This document shows, piece after piece, positions 25,885 through 33,442 of a stretch of 64,000 bases of DNA (position 1 is its first letter; each line of letters begins with the position of its first letter). The stretch is from Nonomuraea glycinis (GTDB lineage: Bacteria; Actinomycetota; Actinomycetes; Streptosporangiales; Streptosporangiaceae), in NCBI RefSeq assembly GCF_014646515.1, contig NZ_BMNK01000009.1, positions 62,001-126,000 of the forward strand, in the 5' to 3' direction. Under the pieces are notes generated by a model. That model worked only from the letters and a program-made list of their open reading frames with translations. It did no database searches and had not been told where the DNA came from. Position numbers and translations under genes: made by a program.

Positions 25885-27615
25885 TCCCTCGGGAGCGGCG
25901 ACCGGCTCGATCTCGGGGGCGCCGAGCCTGATGGCGTCGGCCGCGTGGTCGGTGTCCTGCTCCTGCGACAGGCGCTCAGCCTCGACCCGCTTGGTGAAGT
26001 ACTCGACCTCGCGTTTGACCTGCTCGGCGTCCCAGCCGAGCGGGCCGGCGAGCAGCTCGGCGGCCTCCTGCGCGACCGCCACGCCCCGATGGAAGGTCTC
26101 GATGGAGACGTGGGTACGGCGCGTCAGCACGTCGTTGAGATGCCTGGCGCCCTCGTGGGTGGCGGCGTAGACGATCTCGGCGCGTAGGTAGTCGTCGGCC
26201 CCGTGCAGCGGCCTGCCCAGCGACGGGTCGTGCTCGATCAGCTCCAGCACCTCGTCGATCAGCGAGCCGTAGCGCTGCAGCAGGTGCTCGATCCTGGCCA
26301 CGTGCAGGCCGGAGGTGTGGGCCAGCCGATGCCTGGCGTTCCACAGCGCCTGATAGCCCTCGGCGCCGGCCAGCGGGATCCGGTCCGTGCAGGAGCGCGG
26401 GACGCGCTGGTCGAGGCCGTGCGCGACGGCGTCGACGGCGTCCTTGGCCATGACCCGGTAGGTCGTGTACTTCCCGCCGGCGATCATGACGAGCCCCGGC
26501 ACCGGGTGCGCCACCACGTGCTCGCGCGACAGCTTCGACGTCTCGTCCGACTCCCCGGACAGCAGCGGCCGCAGCCCAGCGTAGACGCCTTCGACGTCAT
26601 CCCTGCTCAGCGGCACCGACAGCACGGCGTTGACGTGGTCGAGCAGATAGTCGATGTCGGCCCGGGAGGCGGCCGGGTGCTCCTTGTCCAGCGTCCATTC
26701 GGTGTCGGTGGTGCCGATGATCCAGTGCCTGCCCCAGGGGATCACGAAAAGCACGGATTTTTCCGTACGAAGGATGAGTCCGGTGACGGAGTGGATCCGG
26801 TCGCGCGGCACCACCAGGTGAATGCCCTTGGACGCCCGCACGTGGATCTGCCCGCGTCCGCCCACCAGCTCCTGGATGTCGTCGGTCCACACCCCGGTGG
26901 CGTTGACCACCTGCTGGGCGCGTACCTCCATCTCGCGGCCGGACTCCAGGTCGCGCACCCGCACCCCGGTGACGCGCTCGCCCTCACGCAGGAAGCCCAC
27001 CACCTGGGACCGGGGCGCGACATGGGCGCCGTAGGTGGCGGCCGTCCGCAGCATGGTCATCACGTAACGGGCGTCGTCCACCTGCGCGTCCCAGTACTGC
27101 ACCGCGCCGGTGAAGGCCGAGCGCTTCAGCGCGGGCGCCAGCCGCAGGGCCCGGCTCCTGGACAGATGCCGGTGCCCCGGCACACCCCTGGACACCCCGG
27201 TGGCGATCCCCAGCGTGTCGTACAGGGCCACCCCCGCCCCCACATAGGGCCGTTCCCACCCCATGTGGGTCATCGGGAACAGGAACGGCACCGGCCGCAC
27301 CAGATGCGGCGCGATCCGCTGCAACAGCAGGGCCCGCTCCTGCAGCGCCTCCCTGACGAGCTCGAAGTTGAGCTGTTCGAGATAGCGCAGCCCGCCGTGG
27401 ATGAGCTTGGACGAGCGCGAGGAGGTGCCCGAGGCGAAGTCCCGCGCCTCGACCAGGCCCACGTCCAGGCCGCGCGTGACAGCGTCGAGCGCGACTCCCG
27501 CGCCCACCACCCCGCCACCGACCACGACCACGTCCAGCTCGCGTGCGGCCATGGTGTCCAGTGCCGCACTTCGCTCGACCGGACCCAGCCGGGCCACGCG
27601 TCTTCCCGCCGCCAT
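25879..27615 (-). CDS. glpD: Glycerol-3-phosphate dehydrogenase, FAD-dependent
   Basis: A 578-aa aerobic glycerol-3-phosphate dehydrogenase, which oxidises sn-glycerol 3-phosphate to dihydroxyacetone phosphate and feeds electrons to quinones at the membrane. Visible are the FAD-binding VVVGGGVVGAGVALDA, SSRSSKLIHGGLRYLEQ, VNATGVWTDDIQEL, PWGRHWIIGTTDTEW and GKYTTYRVMAKDAVD, then the C-terminal DAO_C domain. The ATG at 27615 has AAGGAGA just upstream. Its upstream region is cut short by a TnpB element whose right end is only about 68 bp away, which may have altered its promoter. Confidence 0.95.
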   Translation of the reverse strand: MAAGRRVARLGPVERSAALDTMAARELDVVVVGGGVVGAGVALDAVTRGLDVGLVEARDFASGTSSRSSKLIHGGLRYLEQLNFELVREALQERALLLQRIAPHLVRPVPFLFPMTHMGWERPYVGAGVALYDTLGIATGVSRGVPGHRHLSRSRALRLAPALKRSAFTGAVQYWDAQVDDARYVMTMLRTAATYGAHVAPRSQVVGFLREGERVTGVRVRDLESGREMEVRAQQVVNATGVWTDDIQELVGGRGQIHVRASKGIHLVVPRDRIHSVTGLILRTEKSVLFVIPWGRHWIIGTTDTEWTLDKEHPAASRADIDYLLDHVNAVLSVPLSRDDVEGVYAGLRPLLSGESDETSKLSREHVVAHPVPGLVMIAGGKYTTYRVMAKDAVDAVAHGLDQRVPRSCTDRIPLAGAEGYQALWNARHRLAHTSGLHVARIEHLLQRYGSLIDEVLELIEHDPSLGRPLHGADDYLRAEIVYAATHEGARHLNDVLTRRTHVSIETFHRGVAVAQEAAELLAGPLGWDAEQVKREVEYFTKRVEAERLSQEQDTDHAADAIRLGAPEIEPVAAPEGS

Positions 27616-27682
27616 GACTCTCCTTGAGATTCGGGGCCTTGTCTCCTTGCGCCCCCATACTTACCCATTCATCGAGCCGCAT

Positions 27683-27900
27683 TTGACTTCTCTCCGCCAT
27701 GACGGGGATTCTCCCGCCTCGCGGCGGGGTGCTTACTGCTGCTTCTACGCCGCTTGCGCGGTGGAGGTTTCGGGCGGTGCCAGGGTCGGGATCGCCTTAC
27801 CTGGTCTTACCTGCCCTTCACAGTCGTTTCGGGTGTCCGCCAGCCCGGCGGCCACGTCGTGCACCGACCTCGTGTCGTTCAGGCCGTTCACATCGTTCAA
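27683..27900 (-). ncRNA. Predicted omega (reRNA) guide RNA of TnpB
   Basis: TnpB nucleases use an RNA derived from the 3' end of their gene and the element's right end, with the guide copied from the flanking DNA. The conserved right-end hairpins at 27683-27745 and the overlap with the tnpB 3' end fit this. The guide would start at 27682 and read leftward into the flank. Boundaries are inferred from the family and not visible directly. Confidence 0.4.
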
Positions 27901-29040
27901 GTCGTTCAGGGTCTTCAGGCGGATACCCTCGGCCAGGATGTTGAGGGCTGCGGCGATGTCGCGGTCGTGGTGTTCGCCGCAGGAGGGGCAGTCCCAGGCG
28001 CGGACGTCCAAGCCGAGTTTCCCGATCTTGTAGCCGCAGCAGGGGCACAGCTGGGAGGAGGGATACCAGCGGTCGACGGTGATGAAGGTGCGGCCGTGGC
28101 GGGCGGCTTTGTCTTCCAGCAGGCGCAGGAAGGTGCCCCAGGAGACGTCGTTGACGCTCTTGGCCAGCCTGCCCCGGGCCAGGCCCCGCACGGCCAGGCC
28201 CTCGACCGCTACCGCTTGATTCTCGCGGACGATCGCAGTGCTGACCTGGTGCAGGAAGTCCCGGCGCGCGTCGCCGGCCTTCGCATGCTGACGGGCGACT
28301 TTGATGCGGGCCTTGGTGCGGTTGGCGCTGCCTTTCTGCTTACGTGCCAGGGCGCGCTGGAGTTTCTTCAGCTTGCGCTCTCTGCGGCGCAGCCATTTGG
28401 GGTTGACGATCTTTTCGCCGTTGGAGGTGACCGCGTAGTGGGTCAGACCGAGATCGATCCCCGTCTCCGCATCGCTGCGGGGGAGGGTCTGGCTGTCGTC
28501 CGGCACGTCGACGACGAAGGAGGCGAAGTAGCGGCCCGCCGGGTCCTTGATGACCGTCACGCTGGACGGCGGAGCGGGCAGCTCGCGTGACCACCGCACC
28601 TCGATCTCACCGATCTTCGCCAGATACAACGCATCCCCGGCACGGCCGGGGCGGAGCTTGAACGCGGTGGTGGTGAACCGGGCCGACTGGCGGTGATCAC
28701 GGCGCGACTTGAACACCGGCAATCCCATCTTCGGGCCTTTGCGCTTGCCCGACACCGAGTCGAAGAAGTTGCCGTAGGCCACGTCCAGGTCCCGCAGCGA
28801 CTGCTGCAACGGCACCGGCGACACCTGTGCGAGCCAGTTCCGTTCAGGAGTGCGCTTGGCGGCGGTGATGCACAGCTGCTGCAACCGTGGGCCGCTGATC
28901 CGCGCCCGGTCGGCTTTCCACGCGGCCTTACGCCGGGCCAGCGCGTCGTTCCACACTGCCCGGACACACCCGAACAACCGAGCCAACGACTCCCGCTGAG
29001 GCGCGTCCGGATACAGCCGGTAGTTGTAGCGCAGCTTCAC
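27745..29040 (-). CDS. tnpB: RNA-guided endonuclease TnpB
   Basis: A 431-aa OrfB/TnpB protein. The RuvC triad appears intact: Asp in TGIDLGLTHYAV, Glu in VAVEGLAVRGL and Asp in HDRDIAAALNILAEG. The zinc finger is CPCCG and CPSCG, separated by 16 residues. The N-terminal helix-turn-helix-like region starts VKLRYNYRLYPDAPQ. The GTG at 29040 is chosen because it begins the family N-terminus and has GGTGG upstream; the frame is open further but without similarity. After the last RuvC motif, five 9-bp repeats add the oddly repetitive tail TLNDLNDVNGLNDT. Such proteins cut DNA using an RNA guide; no TnpA is present to mobilise it. Confidence 0.9.
   Translation of the reverse strand: MKLRYNYRLYPDAPQRESLARLFGCVRAVWNDALARRKAAWKADRARISGPRLQQLCITAAKRTPERNWLAQVSPVPLQQSLRDLDVAYGNFFDSVSGKRKGPKMGLPVFKSRRDHRQSARFTTTAFKLRPGRAGDALYLAKIGEIEVRWSRELPAPPSSVTVIKDPAGRYFASFVVDVPDDSQTLPRSDAETGIDLGLTHYAVTSNGEKIVNPKWLRRRERKLKKLQRALARKQKGSANRTKARIKVARQHAKAGDARRDFLHQVSTAIVRENQAVAVEGLAVRGLARGRLAKSVNDVSWGTFLRLLEDKAARHGRTFITVDRWYPSSQLCPCCGYKIGKLGLDVRAWDCPSCGEHHDRDIAAALNILAEGIRLKTLNDLNDVNGLNDTRSVHDVAAGLADTRNDCEGQVRPGKAIPTLAPPETSTAQAA
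27875..27919. repeat. Five 9-bp tandem repeats inside tnpB
   Basis: The unit TCGTTCAGG recurs five times with small changes (27875, 27884, 27893, 27902, 27911). It keeps the reading frame and encodes the Leu-Asn-Asp/Val-Asn tail after the RuvC-III motif, in the segment that may also be part of the guide RNA scaffold. Confidence 0.7.
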
Positions 29041-29343
29041 CGAACACCACCCTCTCCATGACGACACAACGCAGCCACTAACAGTGTGCAAGAAATCGCA
29101 CACGTTCCGCGAATTCGAACATACTAACGACTGCCCTATGGCCACGCCATACGCATACCGACGCGGCATACATCAACCGACAACGCCGACCAACGCGACC
29201 GTCCGTGGCCCGCGCCACGTGCTTCTGACTCCCCCACCTACCGGCGGGCCATCCCCTGACGGGAACCGCATTCATCACCGGCCTGAACGCCGGGGCCTTC
29301 TGCGAACCCTCGGTAACGCAGCGGACTCCGTACAGACCCCCGA
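29041..29343. other. Gap holding the left end of the tnpB element
   Basis: 303 bp with no supportable gene. It contains the hairpin GTGTGC-N8-GCACAC (29084-29103) and, further right, AT-richer sequence before the 3' end of the DeoR-type regulator. The element's left boundary must lie here, but I cannot place it exactly. Confidence 0.45.
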
Positions 29344-30114
29344 TCAGGCGCGGATCACGGTCACTCCGGCGTCGGAGAGCCGGGTCGCGGCCAGGTCGGG
29401 AAGCTGTGCGTCGGTGACGAGGGTGTCGATCTGCTCGATGGGGCAGATACGGGAAAATGCTTTCTTCCCTATCTTCGAGGAGTCTGCCACCACCACGACC
29501 CGCGCGGCACGGGTGATGAGCAGATGATTCACGCTCGCCTCGCCCTCGTGGTCCGCCGAAGCGCCGAGCTCCACGTCCAGCCCGTCCACGCCGAGGAAGG
29601 CCACGTCGAGCGTCACCTGCTCCAGCACGCCGGACGCGAGCGGGCCGATGAGCTCGTAGGACTGCTGCCTGGCCACCCCGCCGGTGACCACGATCTTGAC
29701 GTGCCGGCGGACCGTGAGCTCGGCGGCGATGTTGAGCGCGTTGGTGACGATGGTGAAGCCCGAGTCCAGCGTGGCGCGGGTGGCCAGCACGCGGGCCAGC
29801 TCGGAGGTGGTGGTGCCGCCGTTCAGGCCGATCACCGCGCCGGGTTTGACCAGCTCGGCGGCCGCTTCGGCGATGCGCTGCTTCTCGCTCCCGTGCCTGG
29901 CCGTCTTGTAGCGCAGCGGCAGGTCGTAGCTGACGCTCTGGGCCACCGCGCCGCCCCGGGTGCGCATGAGCATCTGCTGCTGGGCGAGCTGGTCGAAGTC
30001 GCGGCGGATGGTCGCGGTGGAGACGTCGAGCGCCTGGGCCGCCTCCTCCACGGAGAGCCGGCCTTCCTGGGCGAGCAGCTCGAGGATCGCGTTCCAGCGG
30101 TCATAACGGGACAC
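29344..30114 (-). CDS. DeoR-family transcriptional regulator (AgaR-like)
   Basis: A 256-aa repressor-type regulator. The N-terminal HTH is RLSVEEAAQALDVSTATIRR followed by DFDQLAQQQMLMRTRGGA, the DeoR signature. The C-terminal DeoRC sugar-phosphate-sensing domain includes GLNGGTTTSELARVL, IVVTGGVARQQSYELIG, AFLGVDGLD and ADSSKIGKKAF. The GTG at 30114 is preferred because AAGGAAAGAGG precedes it. It is divergent from an amino-sugar operon (SIS remnant, deacetylase, kinase, aldolase), so it most likely represses that operon until a phosphorylated sugar is present. Confidence 0.88.
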   Translation of the reverse strand: MSRYDRWNAILELLAQEGRLSVEEAAQALDVSTATIRRDFDQLAQQQMLMRTRGGAVAQSVSYDLPLRYKTARHGSEKQRIAEAAAELVKPGAVIGLNGGTTTSELARVLATRATLDSGFTIVTNALNIAAELTVRRHVKIVVTGGVARQQSYELIGPLASGVLEQVTLDVAFLGVDGLDVELGASADHEGEASVNHLLITRAARVVVVADSSKIGKKAFSRICPIEQIDTLVTDAQLPDLAATRLSDAGVTVIRA

Positions 30115-30245
30115 GATCCTCTTTCCTTCGCCGGAATCGTCAGATGGCAAGCGTGGCATATGGGAGAGCACGCAGCCACCGATGCCCATTTAAGCTTGGT
30201 TCTGATATAAAAAGTGCAGAAACAAGCAAATTGTCGGAGGCACTG
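30115..30245. promoter_or_regulatory. Divergent regulatory region of the amino-sugar operon
   Basis: 131 bp between the DeoR-type regulator and the operon. On the plus strand a TATAAA at 30206-30211 is a good -10 candidate in an unusually AT-rich stretch, and AAACAAGCAAA (about 30220-30230) lies just downstream, where a DeoR-type operator would be expected. A GGAGG site at 30236-30240 serves the GTG at 30246. The operator is inferred. Confidence 0.4.
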
Positions 30246-30482
30246 GTGACCAGTCATACCGAAGCCGAGATCGCGTACGCCGAGCTGCGCGAGCGGGCCG
30301 GTCAGGGGGAGACCGACGCGTTCACCGCCTCCGCGTTCCCGGTCGGACGCGCGTACGACCGCGTGCTCCCGCCGACCCGCTTTACCACCACCCAGCGGGT
30401 GGCGGTGGCCAGGGCCGTCGCCCGCGGTCTCGACCCGGACGCGCCCATGCACCTCACGCGATCTGTGATTCTTTCCTCATGA
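30246..30482 (+). pseudogene. Collapsed SIS-domain sugar isomerase/deaminase (AgaS-like), 78 codons
   Basis: A 78-codon open frame that reads like pieces of a roughly 290-residue SIS-domain protein joined in frame. The N-terminus SHTEAEIA, the internal YAELRERAGQGETDAF and GRAYDRV, and the C-terminus ARGLDPDAPMHLTRSVIL each resemble successive parts of actinobacterial SIS isomerases from amino-sugar operons, but the two SIS domains between them are missing. The GGAGG ribosome site and the ATGA overlap with the next gene are intact, so it may still be translated and couple nagA translation. It occupies the position where AgaS, which deaminates/isomerises the deacetylated sugar phosphate, is expected. 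Comparison is from memory of the family. Confidence 0.6.
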
Positions 30483-31615
30483 GCCTCACACTCGCCGACG
30501 CCCGCATCGTGACCCCCGAGGGAGTTCACGAGGGGTGGCTGACCATCGAAGACGGCCGCATCACGCACGTCGGCCACGGATCGGCCCCCCGACCCGGTCA
30601 CGGCCTCGGCGGCCGGCACGTGGTGCCGGGCTTCGTCGACATGCACAACCACGGCGGGGCGGGCGGCTCCTTCCCGGCCGGCGAGCCAGACGGCGCACGC
30701 GAGGCGGTGGCGCTGCACCAGCGGCACGGCACCACCACCATGGTGGCCAGCCTGGTCACCGACTCCCTCGACCGGCTGTCCAGGGCGGCCGCGTCGCTGG
30801 CCGAGCTCTGTGACGACGGTCTGCTGGCCGGCATCCACTTCGAGGGCCCGTACATCTCAAAGGCGCGCTGCGGCGCTCACGACCCCGCGCTGCTGCGCGA
30901 GCCGTCGCCGCAGGAGGTGGCCGGGCTGATCAAGGCCGGGCGCGGGCATGTGCGCATGCTGACGATCGCCGGCGAGCTGCCCGGCGCCCTCGACACGATC
31001 CGGATGGCCGCCGCCGAAGGCGTGATCGCCGCGCTCGGCCACAGCGACGCCAGCTACGACCGGACGCTGGCGGGCATCGAGGCGGGCGCCACCGTCGCCA
31101 CCCACCTCTACAACGCGATGCCGCAGCTCGGCCATCGCGCCCCCGGCCCGATCGCCGCGCTGCTGCAGGACGAGCGCGTCACGGTCGAGCTGATCAACGA
31201 CGGCGTGCACGTGCACCCGGCCATGCTCACGCTGGCCTGTGAGGTGGCGGGCCCCGGCCGGACGGCGCTGATCACCGACTCGATCTCGGCCACCGGCCTG
31301 AGCGACGGCGAATATCTCCTCGGCCCGATGCGGGTCGGCGTCGTCGGCGGGGTCGCCCGCCTGGTGGATGGTGGCTCGATCGCGGGCTCCACGCTCACCA
31401 TGGACGTCGCCTTCCGCCGCAGCGTCCAGGAGCTGGGCCTGTCGCTGCCCGACGCGGCGCAGGTGGCCTCCCTGACCCCGGCCCGGGTGCTGGGCCTGGC
31501 CGATCAGGTCGGCTCGATCGCCGTCGGCAAGTCGGCCGACCTCGTGGTGCTCTCCGACGAGCTGGAGGTGGCCGGCGTGATGCGGCGCGGCGCCTGGATC
31601 GCGGAGCCCCGATGA
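30479..31615 (+). CDS. nagA: N-acetylglucosamine/galactosamine-6-phosphate deacetylase
   Basis: A 378-aa amidohydrolase that removes acetate from GlcNAc-6-P or GalNAc-6-P. Metal and catalytic motifs are PGFVDMHNHGGAGGSF, GIHFEGPYIS, AALGHSDASY, ATHLYNAMPQ and the catalytic Asp in ALITDSISATGL. NagA and AgaA cannot be separated by these motifs; the neighbouring PfkB kinase and class II aldolase argue for the galactosamine (tagatose) route. The ATG forms an ATGA overlap with the SIS remnant and the stop overlaps the kinase start in the same way. Confidence 0.92.
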   Translation: MSLTLADARIVTPEGVHEGWLTIEDGRITHVGHGSAPRPGHGLGGRHVVPGFVDMHNHGGAGGSFPAGEPDGAREAVALHQRHGTTTMVASLVTDSLDRLSRAAASLAELCDDGLLAGIHFEGPYISKARCGAHDPALLREPSPQEVAGLIKAGRGHVRMLTIAGELPGALDTIRMAAAEGVIAALGHSDASYDRTLAGIEAGATVATHLYNAMPQLGHRAPGPIAALLQDERVTVELINDGVHVHPAMLTLACEVAGPGRTALITDSISATGLSDGEYLLGPMRVGVVGGVARLVDGGSIAGSTLTMDVAFRRSVQELGLSLPDAAQVASLTPARVLGLADQVGSIAVGKSADLVVLSDELEVAGVMRRGAWIAEPR

Positions 31616-32532
31616 TCCTCACCGTGACCCTCAACGCCGCGCTCGACGTCACCTACGAGGTGCCCCGGGTCGACTGGGACGGCGTCAACCGGGTGGCGGC
31701 CGTGCACCGGCGGGCCGGCGGCAAGGGCGTCAACGTGGCCCGCGTGCTGGCCGCGCTCGGCCAGGAGGTGCTGGTCACCGGCCTGGTGGGCGGGCCGACC
31801 GGCGAGGCGGTGGAGGCCGACCTGCGGGCGGCCGGGCTGCCCGCGGCGATGGTGCCCATCGCCGCCGACTCGCGCACCACGCTGGTGGTCTCGGACGCTC
31901 CAGGCCCTCCTGACGGTACGCGGACCGCGCTGTTCAACGAACCCGGGCCGCAGGTGACCGACGACGAGCTACGAAATTTCGTGACAACGTATGGGGTCAT
32001 GTTGGCAGACGCGCGGGCGGTGGTCCTCTCCGGCAGCCTGCCGCGTGGCGTCCCCGCCGACACCTACGCGAGACTGGCGGCCCTGGCCTCGGCCAAGGGC
32101 GTGCCGGCCATCGTGGACGCCGACGGCGAGCCACTGCGCCTCGCGCCGCAGGGCCGGCCCGCCATCGTCAAGCCCAACGCCGAGGAACTGGCCCGGGCCG
32201 TGCCGCACGGCACCGTCGAGGAAGGCGCCCAGGCACTGCGCGGCCAGGGTGCCGAGTCCGTGGTCGTGTCCATGGGCTCGGCCGGGCTGCTGGCGGTCAC
32301 CCCCGAAGGCACGATTCGCGCGCGGATGCCGTACACGGTCGAAGGCAACCCGACAGGGGCCGGCGACTCGCTGGTGGCAGGGCTGGCACTGGGCCTGGTG
32401 CAGCCGTCATCGTGGCACGACACGCTGAGGACGGCGGCCGCGCTCGGCGCCGCGGCGGTCGCGTCGCCGGTGGCCGGCGACTTCGACCGCGACGTCTTCA
32501 GCGACATACACCCCTTGATCGAGATCGCATAA
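31612..32532 (+). CDS. PfkB-type sugar-phosphate kinase (1-phosphofructokinase/tagatose-6-phosphate kinase)
   Basis: A 306-aa ribokinase-fold kinase of the FruK/LacC subgroup. It begins MILTVTLNAALDVTYEV, typical for this subgroup, has GGKGVNVARVLAALG, IVKPNAEELARAVPHG and the catalytic GNPTGAGDSLVAGLALG. In this operon tagatose-6-phosphate is the likely substrate, giving tagatose-1,6-bisphosphate for the aldolase; fructose-1-phosphate is the alternative. It overlaps nagA by 4 nt (ATGA) and is followed 10 bp later by the aldolase gene. Confidence 0.87.
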   Translation: MILTVTLNAALDVTYEVPRVDWDGVNRVAAVHRRAGGKGVNVARVLAALGQEVLVTGLVGGPTGEAVEADLRAAGLPAAMVPIAADSRTTLVVSDAPGPPDGTRTALFNEPGPQVTDDELRNFVTTYGVMLADARAVVLSGSLPRGVPADTYARLAALASAKGVPAIVDADGEPLRLAPQGRPAIVKPNAEELARAVPHGTVEEGAQALRGQGAESVVVSMGSAGLLAVTPEGTIRARMPYTVEGNPTGAGDSLVAGLALGLVQPSSWHDTLRTAAALGAAAVASPVAGDFDRDVFSDIHPLIEIA

Positions 32533-32542
32533 GGAGCCCGCC

Positions 32543-33367
32543 ATGCCCCTCGCCACCGTCGGCGACATCATCCGCGACTCACCCGCCGGGGTGGGCGCGT
32601 TCAACGTGATCCAGCTTGAGCACGCCACCGCCATCGTGGCGGGCGCGGAGGCGCTGAGCCTGCCGGTGGTGCTGCAGATCAGCGAGAACTGCGTGCGCTA
32701 CCACGGCGAGCTTGAGCCCATCGCGCTCGCCGCGCTCGCGGTGGCCAGGCGGGCCGAGGTCCCCGTCGCGGTGCACCTCGACCACGCCACCGACCGCGCG
32801 CTCGTCGAGCAGGCCGTGGAGCTGGGGCTGGGCTCGGTCATGTTCGACGCGTCCGCGCTGCCCGACGAGGAGAACGTCGCCGTCACCGCGAGCGTGACCG
32901 CCTGGTGCCACGAGCGGGGCGTGTGGGTGGAGGCCGAGCTCGGCGAGGTCGGCGGCAAGGACGGCGTGCACGCCCCCGGCGCCCGCACCAAGCCGGACGA
33001 GGCGGCCTCCTACGTGGCCAGGACCGGCGTCGACGCGCTGGCCGTCGCCGTGGGCACCTCACACGCGATGACGACCAAGGACGCGGTGCTCGACCTGGCG
33101 CTGATCGCCGAGCTGCGGGCCACCCTGACGGTCCCGCTGGTCCTGCACGGCTCCTCCGGCGTGCCCGACGAGATCCTGCGCGAGGCCGTACGCGAAGGCA
33201 TGAAGAAGATCAACGTCGCCACGCACCTGAACAAGGCGTTCACCGGCGCGATCCGCGACTATCTGCACCACGACGAGAAGGTGGTCGACCCTCGCAAGTA
33301 CGTCAACGCGGGCAGGGACGCGGTGACCCGCGAGGTGACTCACCTGCTCGGCGTCCTGACGGGCTGA
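32543..33367 (+). CDS. Class II (zinc) ketose-bisphosphate aldolase, GatY/KbaY-like
   Basis: A 274-aa class II aldolase that splits a ketose bisphosphate into dihydroxyacetone phosphate and glyceraldehyde 3-phosphate. The zinc and catalytic residues lie in AVHLDHATDRALVEQA, VEAELGEVGGKDG, AVGTSHAM and VLHGSSGVPDE, followed by KINVATHLNKAFT. The length fits the tagatose/fructose-bisphosphate GatY-KbaY group. AAGGAG lies seven bases upstream of the ATG. Its 3' end takes part in a degenerate tandem duplication that extends past the stop codon. Confidence 0.9.
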   Translation: MPLATVGDIIRDSPAGVGAFNVIQLEHATAIVAGAEALSLPVVLQISENCVRYHGELEPIALAALAVARRAEVPVAVHLDHATDRALVEQAVELGLGSVMFDASALPDEENVAVTASVTAWCHERGVWVEAELGEVGGKDGVHAPGARTKPDEAASYVARTGVDALAVAVGTSHAMTTKDAVLDLALIAELRATLTVPLVLHGSSGVPDEILREAVREGMKKINVATHLNKAFTGAIRDYLHHDEKVVDPRKYVNAGRDAVTREVTHLLGVLTG

Positions 33368-33440
33368 GAGGCGGTGGCCCGTGAGGTGGCACGCCCGCTC
33401 GGCGGGCTGACGGCCTGAGACGCTCGGCGGGCTGAGGGGC
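33320..33440. repeat. Imperfect 51-bp tandem duplication spanning the aldolase stop codon
   Basis: The last 50 bp of the aldolase gene including its stop (33320-33369) are repeated with about 80% identity at 33371-33420, and a shorter third piece (CGCTCGGCGGGCTGAG) follows. The downstream copy still reads like the protein's C-terminus, ending in another TGA. Confidence 0.75.
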
Positions 33441-33442
33441 CC

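Larger units (their letters stand above)
27683..29103 (-). mobile_element. IS200/IS605-type element carrying only tnpB
   Basis: A single-gene element of the IS605/IS1341 type without a tnpA transposase. The right end is recognised downstream of tnpB: on the minus strand a CCCCGCC/GGCGGG hairpin is followed by GAATCCCCGTC and AGAAGTCAA, the usual terminal structure of actinobacterial members, so the boundary is placed at 27683. The left boundary is not certain; a hairpin GTGTGC/GCACAC at 29084-29103 upstream of tnpB is the best candidate. It lies between glpD and the amino-sugar regulator. Confidence 0.65.
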
